Below are positions 8,799 to 17,489 of a stretch of 64,000 nt of DNA, in pieces (positions within the stretch are counted from its first letter, which is position 1; every line of letters starts with the position of its first letter). The DNA comes from F1-80-MAGs062 sp046345315 (GTDB lineage Bacteria > Planctomycetota > Planctomycetia > Planctomycetales > Planctomycetaceae): contig JBKDKA010000145.1 of assembly GCA_046345315.1 (NCBI GenBank), positions 13,647-77,646 of the forward strand, read 5' to 3'. Position numbers and translations under genes: made by a program. The notes under the pieces are model-generated. The model did not search any database and was not told where the DNA came from. It was given only the letters and a program-made list of their open reading frames with translations.

Positions 8799-9168
8799 TC
8801 TTCGCCTGCCGCCGTCATATCGAGTGAGTCGCCTGGAATCGGCTCCATTCTTTTCTAGACTCTTCACGTGCACCTCAGGGCGAGGCGATTTCTTGCGCTG
8901 AATTGGCTCTGTTTCCCTGCAGGTACGGTAAACCCGATAGCGTTCTATTGCGGAAAACGCTATATTTCCGTCGTGCGGAACAGTCACTGGTGAATTCAGG
9001 GACGCAGCATTCCGCCACAGTGTGACTTCAAACGCCTGACAACGTCGAAAGAGCTCGCGATGTCGACAGGCAGTGTTGTCAGTCGCTGTTTTGCCTGACC
9101 CCTTGAACGCTGTTGGAGCAGCGTTCAGTGTGTTTTGGTGGCGACGAGCAAGTTCATGGAAGAACATA
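8799..9168. other. Intergenic region with overlapping inverted repeats
   Basis: No gene recognised. ATAGCGTT (8937-8944) pairs with AACGCTAT (8956-8963), and an overlapping pair CGGAAA/TTTCCG (about 8951-8970) gives a second alternative hairpin. They lie about 200 nt before the next gene and could be an operator or a switching leader. Confidence 0.3.
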
Positions 9169-10491
9169 ATGAAGCCTCTTGCGATTCATGCATTGTTTGC
9201 AATCACACTGTTCTCGATCGGGATGTTTGCCGGGAACTGGGTTCGACAGAACCTGCTGACTCAGTCCGTTGTGTTTCAGGAAACACATTCCGCTGAACTG
9301 CTGGCCTCATCAGAAGATGTTCCGGCGGCTGCCCGTGAGACAGAGCAGAAGCAATCGGAGCCAGAACTTGCCGAGCAGGCATTCCTTGCAGGTCTTCAGG
9401 ATATCGTAAAATCTGGTCAGGCCAAATCTGTGGATGCAGCCGCATCACCGAAAGACGGTGATGAACCGAGCGATGCTCCGTCGTCCGACGTAAGCCCATC
9501 AATGTCGCGTCCCCGTCGAGCAGATCTCAGCCAGGTGATCGATCAGCTTGCACCGGACGCGTCTCCCGATGAACGTCAGGTCTGGCTGGAAGAGTTCGCG
9601 GAGCTTTCGGCCGAAGAGCTTGTATTCTTTCTGCAGCAGAGGAAGACGTCCGGGTCCGGTTCACTCCTGTCAGGACTGAAGGCAGAGAATCTTGATGATC
9701 TCAAGGAGTCATCAGTGCAGCCTGATCCGCTGAAACTGGTCTCGTTGACGCAGGCTTCGGAAAGCCTGGACCTGAAACCAAAGGCCGTTGAGGAATTCTT
9801 CAGCATTGCTGAGCAGTCAGTGCGTGCGAACCTGCTGAACAGTAACGTACCTGGATATCGGGCAGCAGTGACGCTGCAGTCGCCGGGATGGCCGAATACG
9901 GAGTCATCCGGTGACAGTAAAGTGTCCGATTCCAGCAACCTGCGACAGGTCCGTCAGTTGAAGCGAGGAAGCCTGATTCACAGCGGCGATCCTCTTCATG
10001 TCGCACTTCCGGACCACCCCGGACTCATGTTCTGTCTGGCCGATGGTCGGCTCACCCGGCGCGGTGATTTTCAGAATACAGAGTCTGGTCTGATTCTTAC
10101 CGGTGGTGGCAACAGCACTCAGCCTGCCGGCACCACAGTTGGCGATGGCGAGAAAATATTCAGCGAGAAAGATGCGCTCAGTTCTGTCGTTCGCATCACG
10201 TCTTCCGGAGAGGTGATGAGTCGTGACAATGACGGGAAGGAATTCTCCGCCGGTCGACTGAAAATTGTGGAACTGAGGCACCCTCAGAACCTGAAGACTT
10301 CAGACGGAGTCTTTTTCGTGATGGCGGATGCCGAAGACGTTCTTCGGGAACTGTCGCCCGGAGAGATTACTCTGACGGAACGCTGCTTTGAGTCATCTAA
10401 TGTGACGGCGTCGGAGGAATGGTCCGCCCTGGAGTCCATTCGACGGATGCAGAGTGAGTTCCTGAGCAGAACTGATCTTCGTCACCACTGA
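9169..10491 (+). CDS. Membrane-anchored flagellar rod/hook (FlgG/FlgF)-like protein
   Basis: A 440-aa protein from the ATG at 9169; upstream codons in frame look non-coding. The order is: a membrane anchor or signal (MKPLAIHALFAITLFSIGMF, residues 1-20), an acidic low-complexity linker to about 115, a helical segment to about 210, then a flagellar rod pattern. EQSVRANLLNSNVPGYRAAV at about 217-236 matches the 'ANNLANVNTPGYK' rod signature. It is followed by a DPLHVALPDHPGLMFCLADG stretch like the FlgG 'G.PLDVAI.G.GFF....DG' and a C-terminal ESSNVTASEEW like 'LE.SNV....EM'. In normal rod proteins the signature is at the very N-terminus. Here it is internal, behind an anchor, and no other flagellar gene is in the window. 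Probably a diverged rod paralogue with another job. Confidence 0.7.
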   Translation: MKPLAIHALFAITLFSIGMFAGNWVRQNLLTQSVVFQETHSAELLASSEDVPAAARETEQKQSEPELAEQAFLAGLQDIVKSGQAKSVDAAASPKDGDEPSDAPSSDVSPSMSRPRRADLSQVIDQLAPDASPDERQVWLEEFAELSAEELVFFLQQRKTSGSGSLLSGLKAENLDDLKESSVQPDPLKLVSLTQASESLDLKPKAVEEFFSIAEQSVRANLLNSNVPGYRAAVTLQSPGWPNTESSGDSKVSDSSNLRQVRQLKRGSLIHSGDPLHVALPDHPGLMFCLADGRLTRRGDFQNTESGLILTGGGNSTQPAGTTVGDGEKIFSEKDALSSVVRITSSGEVMSRDNDGKEFSAGRLKIVELRHPQNLKTSDGVFFVMADAEDVLRELSPGEITLTERCFESSNVTASEEWSALESIRRMQSEFLSRTDLRHH

Positions 10492-10925
10492 ATTGCGCTC
10501 TGGAGTGCCGGGAGGGGTTGGATCCTGTCCTTCTTCTCCAGCCGTTTGCTTGTTCCGAATGAACGCATGTTCTGGATGAGGGCAGGTAATGGAAGCGCCT
10601 CGCGAAGGTGCGTCGAGGGTATGTCCACCGTAATCTGAGTTTTCCCGCTTTTTTCGAATCGATTGCGCATTTCTGACCATCTGTGCCGGAAAATACAGCA
10701 TCGGACGAACGCCATTGAAGTATGGCGACTCCAGGATGGAAACCAAAGCCATCAGATTCCTGAAAAAGCCCCTGAACTGTCAGAGGCCGCTTTTGTGTCT
10801 GCTGTCTGATCGCTTTAGAATGCGGAGCCTGATGCGACGTTATTCTGAGTCGTGCGACATACTCAGTCGTGAAATACTCGCTTCGCACCCTCTTTGAAAC
10901 AGCGTGCTGAACGCCACAAATTCTG
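10492..10925. other. Leader region of metH
   Basis: 434 bp without a recognisable gene. I looked for SAM, SAH and cobalamin riboswitch cores upstream of metH and saw none. An imperfect hairpin (AAAAGCCCCTGA / TCAGAGGCCGCTTTT, about 10765-10797) has A/T flanks on both strands and may be a weak bidirectional terminator. Confidence 0.3.
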
Positions 10926-13900
10926 ATGCCCATCAACCGCCCCGATATCCGTGAACTTCTCGAAAAGCGTATCCTTGTCATCGATGGTTCGATGGGTGCG
11001 TTAATCATGTCGAACAACCCGACGGAAGAAGGGTATCGAGGCGAACGGTTCAAAGATCATCCGATCGATCTGCGCAACGCCACGGACTTGCTGGTGCTGA
11101 CTCAGCCGGCTCTGATTTCCGGCATTCATCAGCAATATCTTGATGCCGGTGCGGATATCATCGAGACCGACACGTTCAATGCGAACCTCGTGTCGATGGA
11201 AGAGTTCGGCTTGGCGCATCTGACCTACGAAATCAACAAGACCGGTTCCGAACTGGCCCGTGCGGTGGCCGACAAAGAAACGCTGCGCAACCCAAACAAG
11301 CCGCGATATGTCGCCGGCAGTATCGGGCCGACCAAAGTTCAGTTGTCAATGAATGCCGACAAGCCGGGAAGTCGGCCGTTCCAGTTTGACCAGATGGTCG
11401 AATCGTACGCCGAACAGATTCGCGGATTGATGGACGGTGGATGCGATCTGCTGTTGCCGGAAACCAGCTTCGACACGCTCAACATGAAGGCGTGTCTGTT
11501 TGCGATTGGGCAGGTCTTCGAAGAGAAAGGCCGGGAGATTCCCGTGATGATCTCCGGCACTGTGTTCACCGGCGGAGTCACTCTGCTGGGCCAGTCCGTT
11601 GAAGCCTTCTACGCAGCTGTCGAACATTTCCCCGCACTCAGCATCGGCTTCAACTGCGCGCTGGGGCCGAAGCAGATCAAGCCGTATCTCGAAACGCTGT
11701 CGAACATGGCCACGAAGTACGTGAGCTGCTATCCCAACGCCGGGATGCCGGACGGAATGGGCGGCTTTGACACAAGTGCCGAAGACTTCGCAGAGATTGT
11801 ACGTTCTCTGGCGACCGCCGGTTTGTTGAACATCGTCGGTGGCTGCTGCGGCACGACTCCGGCGTATATCCGAGCCGTCGCGGAAGTGGTAAAAGATATT
11901 CCGCCACGCAAGATTCCCAAGGGCAACGGCTGGTCAACATATTCCGGCTTCGATTATCTGGCCCTGCGTCCTGAATCAAACTTTATGAACGTTGGCGAGC
12001 GTACCAACGTTGCCGGTTCACGCAAGTTCCTGCGACTCGTGCGAGAAGACAAGTTCGACGAAGCGATCAGCATCGCTCGTGATCAGGTCGAAGGCGGCGC
12101 TCAGGTGATCGACGTCAATATGGACGAAGGTCTGCTCGACGGCCCGCGCTGCATGGAGAAATTCCTGTGGCTCCTGCACGACGACAATATTCGCGTGCCC
12201 ATCATGATCGACAGCTCGGACTGGAAGGTTCTGGAAGCTGGCCTGAAGTGCGTTCATGGCAAGAGCATCGTTAACAGCATCAGCCTGAAAGAAGGCGAAG
12301 CCGAATTTCTGCACAAAGCGAAGCTGATTCGTCGCTACGGTGCGGCGGTGATCGTGATGGCGTTTGACGAAGTCGGACAAGCCGCGACATGCGAAGAAAA
12401 GGTTCGGATCTGCAAGCGAGCATTCAAGCTGCTGACCGAAAAAATCGGTTTTCCGCCGACGGATATCATCTTCGACGCGAACATTTTGACCGTCGGCACG
12501 GGGATGGAAGAACATTCGAACTACGCGGTGGAATTCATCGAAGCGGTTCGACAAATCAAGAAAGAATGTCCTGGAGCCAAGACATCCGGCGGCGTGAGCA
12601 ATGTGTCGTTCTCCTTCCGAGGCAACGATGTTGTTCGTGAAGCGATGAATGCGGTCTTCCTGTATCACGCGGTGCAGGCGGGTCTCGACATGGGCATCGT
12701 CAATCCGCAGCAACTGGAAGTGTACGACGAAATCGACAAAGAGCTGCTGGTCTATATCGAAGACGTGGTTCTTAATCGACGTCCCGATGCGACCGAGCGA
12801 CTGATTGACTTTGCCGAAAAAGTGAAAGCCAAAGCCAGCGGCAAAGAGAAGGTCGAAGAGTGGCGAAGCGGCACCGTGGAACAGCGTCTGCAGCATGCTC
12901 TGCTGAAAGGCATCACGGATTACATCGACGGTGATACGGAGGAAGCTCGGCTGAAGTACGGACGTCCTCTGGATATCATTCAGGGTCCGCTGATGGATGG
13001 CATGAACGTCGTCGGCGAACTGTTCGGTGCGGGCAAAATGTTCCTGCCCCAGGTGGTGAAGTCCGCGCGAGTAATGAAGAAGTCGGTTGCGTGGCTGGAA
13101 CCGTTCATGGAGGCGGAGAAAGCTGCGAAGATCAGCGGTAAACTGGAACGATTCAACGACTCCGGCTTGTTTCTGGGCCAGCGCGAAGAAGCCGTTGCTC
13201 TGGCGGAAGCTGCTGAGAAACTGGCCGATCCAAATGCCATGGCCAGCAGCAACCGCGGCACGTTCCTGATCGCCACGGTCAAAGGCGACGTGCATGACAT
13301 CGGCAAGAATATCGTTGCAGTCGTGCTTCGCTGCAACAACTTCAAAGTGATCGACCTTGGGGTCATGGTGCCGTGCGAGAAGATTCTGGAAGAAGCGATC
13401 AAGCACAAGGCCGATATCATTGGGCTCAGCGGGCTGATTACGCCGTCGCTGGAAGAAATGATCATCGTTGCTCGCACGATGAAGGAGCAGGGCTTCACCG
13501 TTCCGCTCCTCATCGGCGGAGCCACCACCAGTGCGAAACATACGGCCGTGAAGATTGCTCCAGTGTACGACCAGCCGGTTGTGCATGTGGGCGATGCGTC
13601 GCTGTCGGTTGGTGTTGTCGAAGCGTTGCTGGACGCGGATCAGAAGGCCGACTATGCGGCGAAGAATCTGGAAGCTCAGGCGAAGGCTCGAGCTTCCTTC
13701 GATCAGCGTCAGCAGGTCACTTTGATTCCGTATGCAGATGCCCTTGCGAAGCGAATGACGATCGACTGGGCGAATTACGCGCCACCAAAGCCAGAGTTTC
13801 TTGGAACGCGAATCATCGAAGACCTGCCTCTGGAGGAGCTTGTTCCGTACATCGACTGGTCTCCGTTCTTCAGCTCATGGCAGCTAATTGGCAAGTATCC

Positions 13901-14711
13901 GAAGATTTTGAACGACGCAGTGGTCGGCGAGGAAGCTCGCAAGCTGTTCGCGGACGCTCAGGCAGAACTGCAGCTGATGCTGAAGGACAAGAGCATCAAG
14001 GCTCGTGGCGTCTACGGATTCTGGCCAGCCAACTCCGACGGCGATGATATCGTGCTGTGGACGGATGAGACTCGCACAAAGGAGCTGATGCGTTTCCCGA
14101 TGCTGCGTCAGCAATGGGAACGAGTCGGGCAGACGACGTTTCGATCGCTGGCCGACTATGTTGCGCCGGTGGCGAAAATCCCTGACTACATCGGCGCCTT
14201 TGCCGTCACGGCAGGTCACGGTTGCGATGAACTCGCGAAGAAGATCGAAACCGCAGGTGATGATTATCGAGCCATCATGATCAAGGCATTGGCCGATCGA
14301 TGTGCGGAAGCGTTCGCGGAGTATCTGCACGCCAAAGTTCGGCGAGAATGGAGCTATGGTAAATCAGAGACACTGACGAACGATCAGCTGATTGATGAGC
14401 AGTACGACGGGATTCGTCCGGCGTTTGGCTATCCGTCATGTCCTGATCACTTGCCCAAGGGACCGCTCTGGAAACTGCTGGACGCCGAGAAGGCTACGGG
14501 CATGAGTCTCACCAGCAGCTTCGCAATGTGGCCAGCGGCATCCGTCAGTGGCATGTACTTCAGCCTGCCGGATCGCATGATCCAGGGCTCCAAGTATTTT
14601 GCCGTGGATCGCATCAGCAAGGACCAGGTCGAGAACTATGCCTCTCGCATGAAGATGACCGTCAAAGACATCGAACGCTGGCTGGCACCGAATCTGGGGT
14701 ACAATCCTTAG
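10926..14711 (+). CDS. metH: Cobalamin-dependent methionine synthase
   Basis: 1261 aa, full length for MetH. It transfers methyl from methyltetrahydrofolate via cobalamin to homocysteine. The domains are in the standard order. The homocysteine domain has zinc ligands Cys244 (GFNCAL) and Cys307-Cys308 (GGCCGT). The pterin domain starts near NFMNVGERTNVAGSRKF. The B12 cap is followed by the B12-binding domain with DVHDIG, where His790 is the lower axial ligand, and a GGATTS turn. A C-terminal AdoMet reactivation domain carries RPAFGYPSCPDH. Everything needed for catalysis and reactivation is present. Long reading frames on the opposite strand are codon-bias shadows. The next gene starts about 20 nt after the stop. 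Confidence 0.98.
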   Translation: MPINRPDIRELLEKRILVIDGSMGALIMSNNPTEEGYRGERFKDHPIDLRNATDLLVLTQPALISGIHQQYLDAGADIIETDTFNANLVSMEEFGLAHLTYEINKTGSELARAVADKETLRNPNKPRYVAGSIGPTKVQLSMNADKPGSRPFQFDQMVESYAEQIRGLMDGGCDLLLPETSFDTLNMKACLFAIGQVFEEKGREIPVMISGTVFTGGVTLLGQSVEAFYAAVEHFPALSIGFNCALGPKQIKPYLETLSNMATKYVSCYPNAGMPDGMGGFDTSAEDFAEIVRSLATAGLLNIVGGCCGTTPAYIRAVAEVVKDIPPRKIPKGNGWSTYSGFDYLALRPESNFMNVGERTNVAGSRKFLRLVREDKFDEAISIARDQVEGGAQVIDVNMDEGLLDGPRCMEKFLWLLHDDNIRVPIMIDSSDWKVLEAGLKCVHGKSIVNSISLKEGEAEFLHKAKLIRRYGAAVIVMAFDEVGQAATCEEKVRICKRAFKLLTEKIGFPPTDIIFDANILTVGTGMEEHSNYAVEFIEAVRQIKKECPGAKTSGGVSNVSFSFRGNDVVREAMNAVFLYHAVQAGLDMGIVNPQQLEVYDEIDKELLVYIEDVVLNRRPDATERLIDFAEKVKAKASGKEKVEEWRSGTVEQRLQHALLKGITDYIDGDTEEARLKYGRPLDIIQGPLMDGMNVVGELFGAGKMFLPQVVKSARVMKKSVAWLEPFMEAEKAAKISGKLERFNDSGLFLGQREEAVALAEAAEKLADPNAMASSNRGTFLIATVKGDVHDIGKNIVAVVLRCNNFKVIDLGVMVPCEKILEEAIKHKADIIGLSGLITPSLEEMIIVARTMKEQGFTVPLLIGGATTSAKHTAVKIAPVYDQPVVHVGDASLSVGVVEALLDADQKADYAAKNLEAQAKARASFDQRQQVTLIPYADALAKRMTIDWANYAPPKPEFLGTRIIEDLPLEELVPYIDWSPFFSSWQLIGKYPKILNDAVVGEEARKLFADAQAELQLMLKDKSIKARGVYGFWPANSDGDDIVLWTDETRTKELMRFPMLRQQWERVGQTTFRSLADYVAPVAKIPDYIGAFAVTAGHGCDELAKKIETAGDDYRAIMIKALADRCAEAFAEYLHAKVRREWSYGKSETLTNDQLIDEQYDGIRPAFGYPSCPDHLPKGPLWKLLDAEKATGMSLTSSFAMWPAASVSGMYFSLPDRMIQGSKYFAVDRISKDQVENYASRMKMTVKDIERWLAPNLGYNP

Positions 14712-14733
14712 CGGCAATCGCGGGAGAATGACA

Positions 14734-14922
14734 ATGGCAATTGACAAGGTGATCAACAAAGTCCGACTGGAGGGACAGTCGAATGACCTGTCTTTCTGGT
14801 TGTCAAAGACGCCGCAGGAACGTATCGCCGCATTGGAGCTGATTCGTCACGAGTACAACCGAGGGAAGTATGGACCTGACATCCGACTTCAAAGAGTTTG
14901 TCGAGTTGTTAAACAAACATAA
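14734..14922 (+). CDS. Small partner protein of a nucleotidyltransferase
   Basis: 62 aa. The ATG at 14734 is preferred over 14728 because GGGAGA then sits at a proper ribosome-site distance. The protein contains FWLSKTPQERIAALELIRHE and ends RLQRVCRVVKQT. I recognise this pattern from short genes found directly before nucleotidyltransferase-like genes in many bacteria; it has no assigned function. Its 3' end overlaps the next gene by 53 nt in another frame, which points to translational coupling. It may act as an antitoxin or regulator of that gene (inference). Confidence 0.65.
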   Translation: MAIDKVINKVRLEGQSNDLSFWLSKTPQERIAALELIRHEYNRGKYGPDIRLQRVCRVVKQT

Positions 14923-15319
14923 CGTTCGATATCTCATCGTTGGTGGATACGCGGTTGCTGTCTACGGCCATCCGCGTTACACAAAAGATCTGGACATCTG
15001 GGTAGAGCCAGCACCTGACAACAGCAATGGAGTAGTTGCCGCATTGACGGACTTCGGCTTTGGTTCAGTCAATCTGACTCGTGATGACTTCCTGAAACCG
15101 GGTTGGGTCATTAAGTTAGGCAATCCCCCGAATCGTATCGATTTGCTGACGAGTGTTTCCGGCCTTGAATTTGAAGAAGCCTTCGCTCAAAGGAACGTTG
15201 TGGATGTTATGGATTTGCCGGTCGCATTTGTCAGCCTGAAAGATCTGATACGCAACAAGAAGGCCTCGGGCAGACCTCAGGATATCGCAGATGTCAGTCA
15301 TCTGCAGAAAGAGCATTGA
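14870..15319 (+). CDS. Nucleotidyltransferase-like protein (AbiEii/MNT/DUF6036 type)
   Basis: 149 aa with the polymerase-beta-type nucleotidyltransferase core: LIVGGYAVAVYGHPRYTKDL then DIWVE, giving the GG(x13)DxD pattern with Gly25-Gly26, Asp40 and Asp42. A hydrophobic middle strand (NPPNRIDLLT) supplies the third acidic position. The C-terminus keeps the usual VSLKDLIRNKKASGRPQDIAD motif of this group. It overlaps the short upstream gene. Relatives include toxin or phage-abortive nucleotidyltransferases and uncharacterised housekeeping versions. A toxin-antitoxin role is plausible but not shown. Confidence 0.8.
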   Translation: MDLTSDFKEFVELLNKHNVRYLIVGGYAVAVYGHPRYTKDLDIWVEPAPDNSNGVVAALTDFGFGSVNLTRDDFLKPGWVIKLGNPPNRIDLLTSVSGLEFEEAFAQRNVVDVMDLPVAFVSLKDLIRNKKASGRPQDIADVSHLQKEH

Positions 15320-15360
15320 GTCTCAGAGTATCTTCGGGTTGTGAGTTTAAGGACGTGAGT

Positions 15361-15589
15361 ATGACAACCGCTGAAAAGGTCTACACCATGCTGGGAAACG
15401 AGAATCTATGCAGCAGCTGGCATTCCGTTCTACCTTCTGGTGCTCCCTGAGCAAAAACAGATAGTGGTGTTTACTGAGATTCGACAGGGTGTCTACTCAA
15501 AGAAGATGCTGTTGAATACATGCGAGGAGTTCGCACTGGCTGGCATAAGTAACGGGACATTGCGCATCGCACAGTTGTTTCCCGTGTGA
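15361..15589 (+). pseudogene. Frameshifted remnant, possibly Uma2-family protein
   Basis: An ATG at 15361 opens MTTAEKVYTMLGNENLC. After a frame change the text reads AGIPFYLLVLPEQKQIVVF, then TEIRQGVYSKKML, and ends GTLRIAQLFPV with a stop. The second part resembles the C-terminal end of Uma2-family (DUF820) endonuclease-fold proteins ('AGIPEYWLVDP...V.VY....G.Y'). The gene is broken and short. The rest of 15320-15661 shows nothing. Confidence 0.35.
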
Positions 15590-15661
15590 CCAAAGTCATT
15601 CACCGATGCCTGATTCCGAGTGATTGTTATCTCGTATTGACGCTGACGTGACCCTGGACTG

Positions 15662-16501
15662 ATGATTCAGAATCAAATGAATTCGGCACGACCTGTGGAA
15701 GCTCGCAGCGTCTGTGCCATTGACGTTGGCAATACGCGAGCGAAGTTCGGGCGGTTTGAGCTGTCGCCGGGGGCTCTTCCCGAGCCGCAGATGATCAGCG
15801 CTGTTGTTTATCAGACGGCAGACGACATTCTGCGAGGCTTGAAAGACTGGGTGGAGGCAGCTGCCGTTCAGCCGTCTGCAGTCTTTGCTGTTGCCGGAAG
15901 TGAACCGGATGTTCGTGATGAACTGGTCCGAAACTGGCCTGACGGGCTGGCAAAGCCTCAGGTCATTCAGCGCTACGATCAGATCCCTGTGGGTGTGGAC
16001 GTCGAATATCCGGAACGAGTAGGTATGGATCGGCTTCTGACGGCCTTCGCAGCGTATCGAATGACCGGCAGTTCTCGGTCAGCGATTGTTGTTGACTCGG
16101 GGACAGCAACCACCGTCGACCTGATTACGTCAGACGGAGTATTTCGCGGAGGCAGTATTCTTCCGGGACTTCGCCTGTCGGCATACGCGCTTCACGACTA
16201 CACAGCTCGACTTCCCATGCTGGATACGGACCGTGAGCTTCCTGATCTCCCGGAGGTTCCGGGGCGCAACACGGAAGCGGCCATGCTGGCGGGGCTGTAT
16301 ATCGGGCAGCTCGGCGCCGTCAGGGAACTCGTTCATGGCCTGACTGATGCTGCGGGACGTCGCTATGAACAGACTCTTCCGCCCATGCTGTTTGTAACGG
16401 GGGGCGGAGGTAAACAGCTGGTCCGTCGGCTCACAGCAGCCATCTATTGCGACAGTCTGGCACTGCATGGACTCGCGATGCTGATGGAAACCGTCGTATA
16501 G
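15662..16501 (+). CDS. coaX: Type III pantothenate kinase
   Basis: 279 aa. It phosphorylates pantothenate in the first step of coenzyme A synthesis. The family motifs are present: phosphate-binding IDVGNTR (Asp21), PERVGMDR (117-124), VDSGTATTVD (Asp145) and GGSILPGL (163-170). A start at 15662 gives a short extra leader; an in-frame ATG at 15677 is an alternative. Neighbours are unrelated, so it is likely transcribed alone. Confidence 0.95.
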   Translation: MIQNQMNSARPVEARSVCAIDVGNTRAKFGRFELSPGALPEPQMISAVVYQTADDILRGLKDWVEAAAVQPSAVFAVAGSEPDVRDELVRNWPDGLAKPQVIQRYDQIPVGVDVEYPERVGMDRLLTAFAAYRMTGSSRSAIVVDSGTATTVDLITSDGVFRGGSILPGLRLSAYALHDYTARLPMLDTDRELPDLPEVPGRNTEAAMLAGLYIGQLGAVRELVHGLTDAAGRRYEQTLPPMLFVTGGGGKQLVRRLTAAIYCDSLALHGLAMLMETVV

Positions 16502-16776
16502 TCGGTGTGTGCCGCGGAATATCTTGCCTGTGTTTCCGAACCCGCAGGTGTGTTCCGAAATCAGAAAGAATTCTCTGCCGGGTCAGAGGAACCTCCGACC
16601 AACTGAAGACCGCGTGATAGATTTCTGGCGTCCTCGCAGCGATCGGTGCTCAAAACAAAAGGTTCTCCACGCGGACCTGATAGTTGAGCTTTCCGAGACT
16701 GCGGTTCTGCCGGAGATGATTTCAGAATCACTCCGAGAATCCCTTTCAGCTTCACCGTGTCTTTACAGGTGCCGGA

Positions 16777-17274
16777 ATGCTTCCACGATACTCAAAACGC
16801 TTTCTTTTGGCTCTGCTCTGTACGGTGGTCTCTGCCGAAGTGAATCCTGTTTCCGGCTGCAACTGCCGCGGCAATGCCGTCCACGCAGTTGCGATGCCGG
16901 TACCGGCCTTCAGCGCAATGGTCATGGCCCCGCCGATACTCGCCGGGGCAGCTTTTGTCGACGCACCTTCACTCCCGGGAACGGTTGGTGAAACGTACGA
17001 TCGGCCGTCACACCCGGTGCCCATCGAAAAACACCCTCGCGTCGGAATGCTGGCCGTACGCGACAACGGGTCGGCACCGCTGATTACAGTGCGAGACATG
17101 GGTGGGTTTCGCATGAAGAACGGGATCTGGCTTTTCGAATCCCATCGTCCTCTGGACCACGGTGTCCCTCAGATCGTGAGAGTGGAAGCTCGCATGACCG
17201 TCAAGGACATCGAACCAACAGCAACAAAGTTTGTTCGACTGATTCCAGGTCGCATTGTCCACCTGGACTTTTGA
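16777..17274 (+). CDS. Small secreted protein, unknown function
   Basis: 165 aa with an N-terminal signal peptide (MLPRYSKRFLLALLCTVVSA) and then a Cys pair in GCNCRGNA. The remainder is a compact hydrophilic domain without a family I recognise. The segment GIWLFESHRPLDHGVPQIVR could be a beta-strand core. It is exported, and ends close to a strong terminator, so it is a complete single-gene unit. The 275 bp before it hold no recognisable gene. Confidence 0.65.
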   Translation: MLPRYSKRFLLALLCTVVSAEVNPVSGCNCRGNAVHAVAMPVPAFSAMVMAPPILAGAAFVDAPSLPGTVGETYDRPSHPVPIEKHPRVGMLAVRDNGSAPLITVRDMGGFRMKNGIWLFESHRPLDHGVPQIVRVEARMTVKDIEPTATKFVRLIPGRIVHLDF

Positions 17275-17368
17275 TGAACCAGCATGAGCGAGGAACTGAC
17301 GTCTGACTCCGGAAGGGAGTAACTCGAGGCTCTCAGCCGAGGTTGGATTCAGTGCTTTGCATCGGAGA

Positions 17369-17407
17369 CCGGCAGCCTTTCGCGTGGGGAAGGCTGCCGG
17401 TTTTTTT
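17369..17407 (+). terminator. Intrinsic terminator
   Basis: CCGGCAGCCTT (17369-17379) pairs perfectly with AAGGCTGCCGG (17390-17400) and is followed by seven T. It ends the small secreted protein transcript and separates it from the converging DUF1501 operon. Confidence 0.9.
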
Positions 17408-17420
17408 GTTGTCTGGAGCT

Positions 17421-17472
17421 CATGTGAACGGAACCAGCTGACTGCTGAACGCCCGATTCCTCAGTTCACATG
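17421..17472. repeat. 9-bp inverted repeat CATGTGAAC / GTTCACATG
   Basis: Perfect arms at 17421-17429 and 17464-17472 with a 34-nt loop, between the plus-strand terminator and the 3' end of the DUF1501 gene. No T-run follows on either strand. It may help end the minus-strand operon. Confidence 0.4.
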
Positions 17473-17489
17473 TCTCAGATTCCAGCGAA

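Noticed and set aside
10492..10925. SAM, SAH or cobalamin riboswitch before metH
   Set aside because: No conserved core was seen, so it is not called.
12018..13586. 522-codon open frame antisense to metH
   Set aside because: It lies wholly within the intact metH gene, matches no family and is explained by codon bias.
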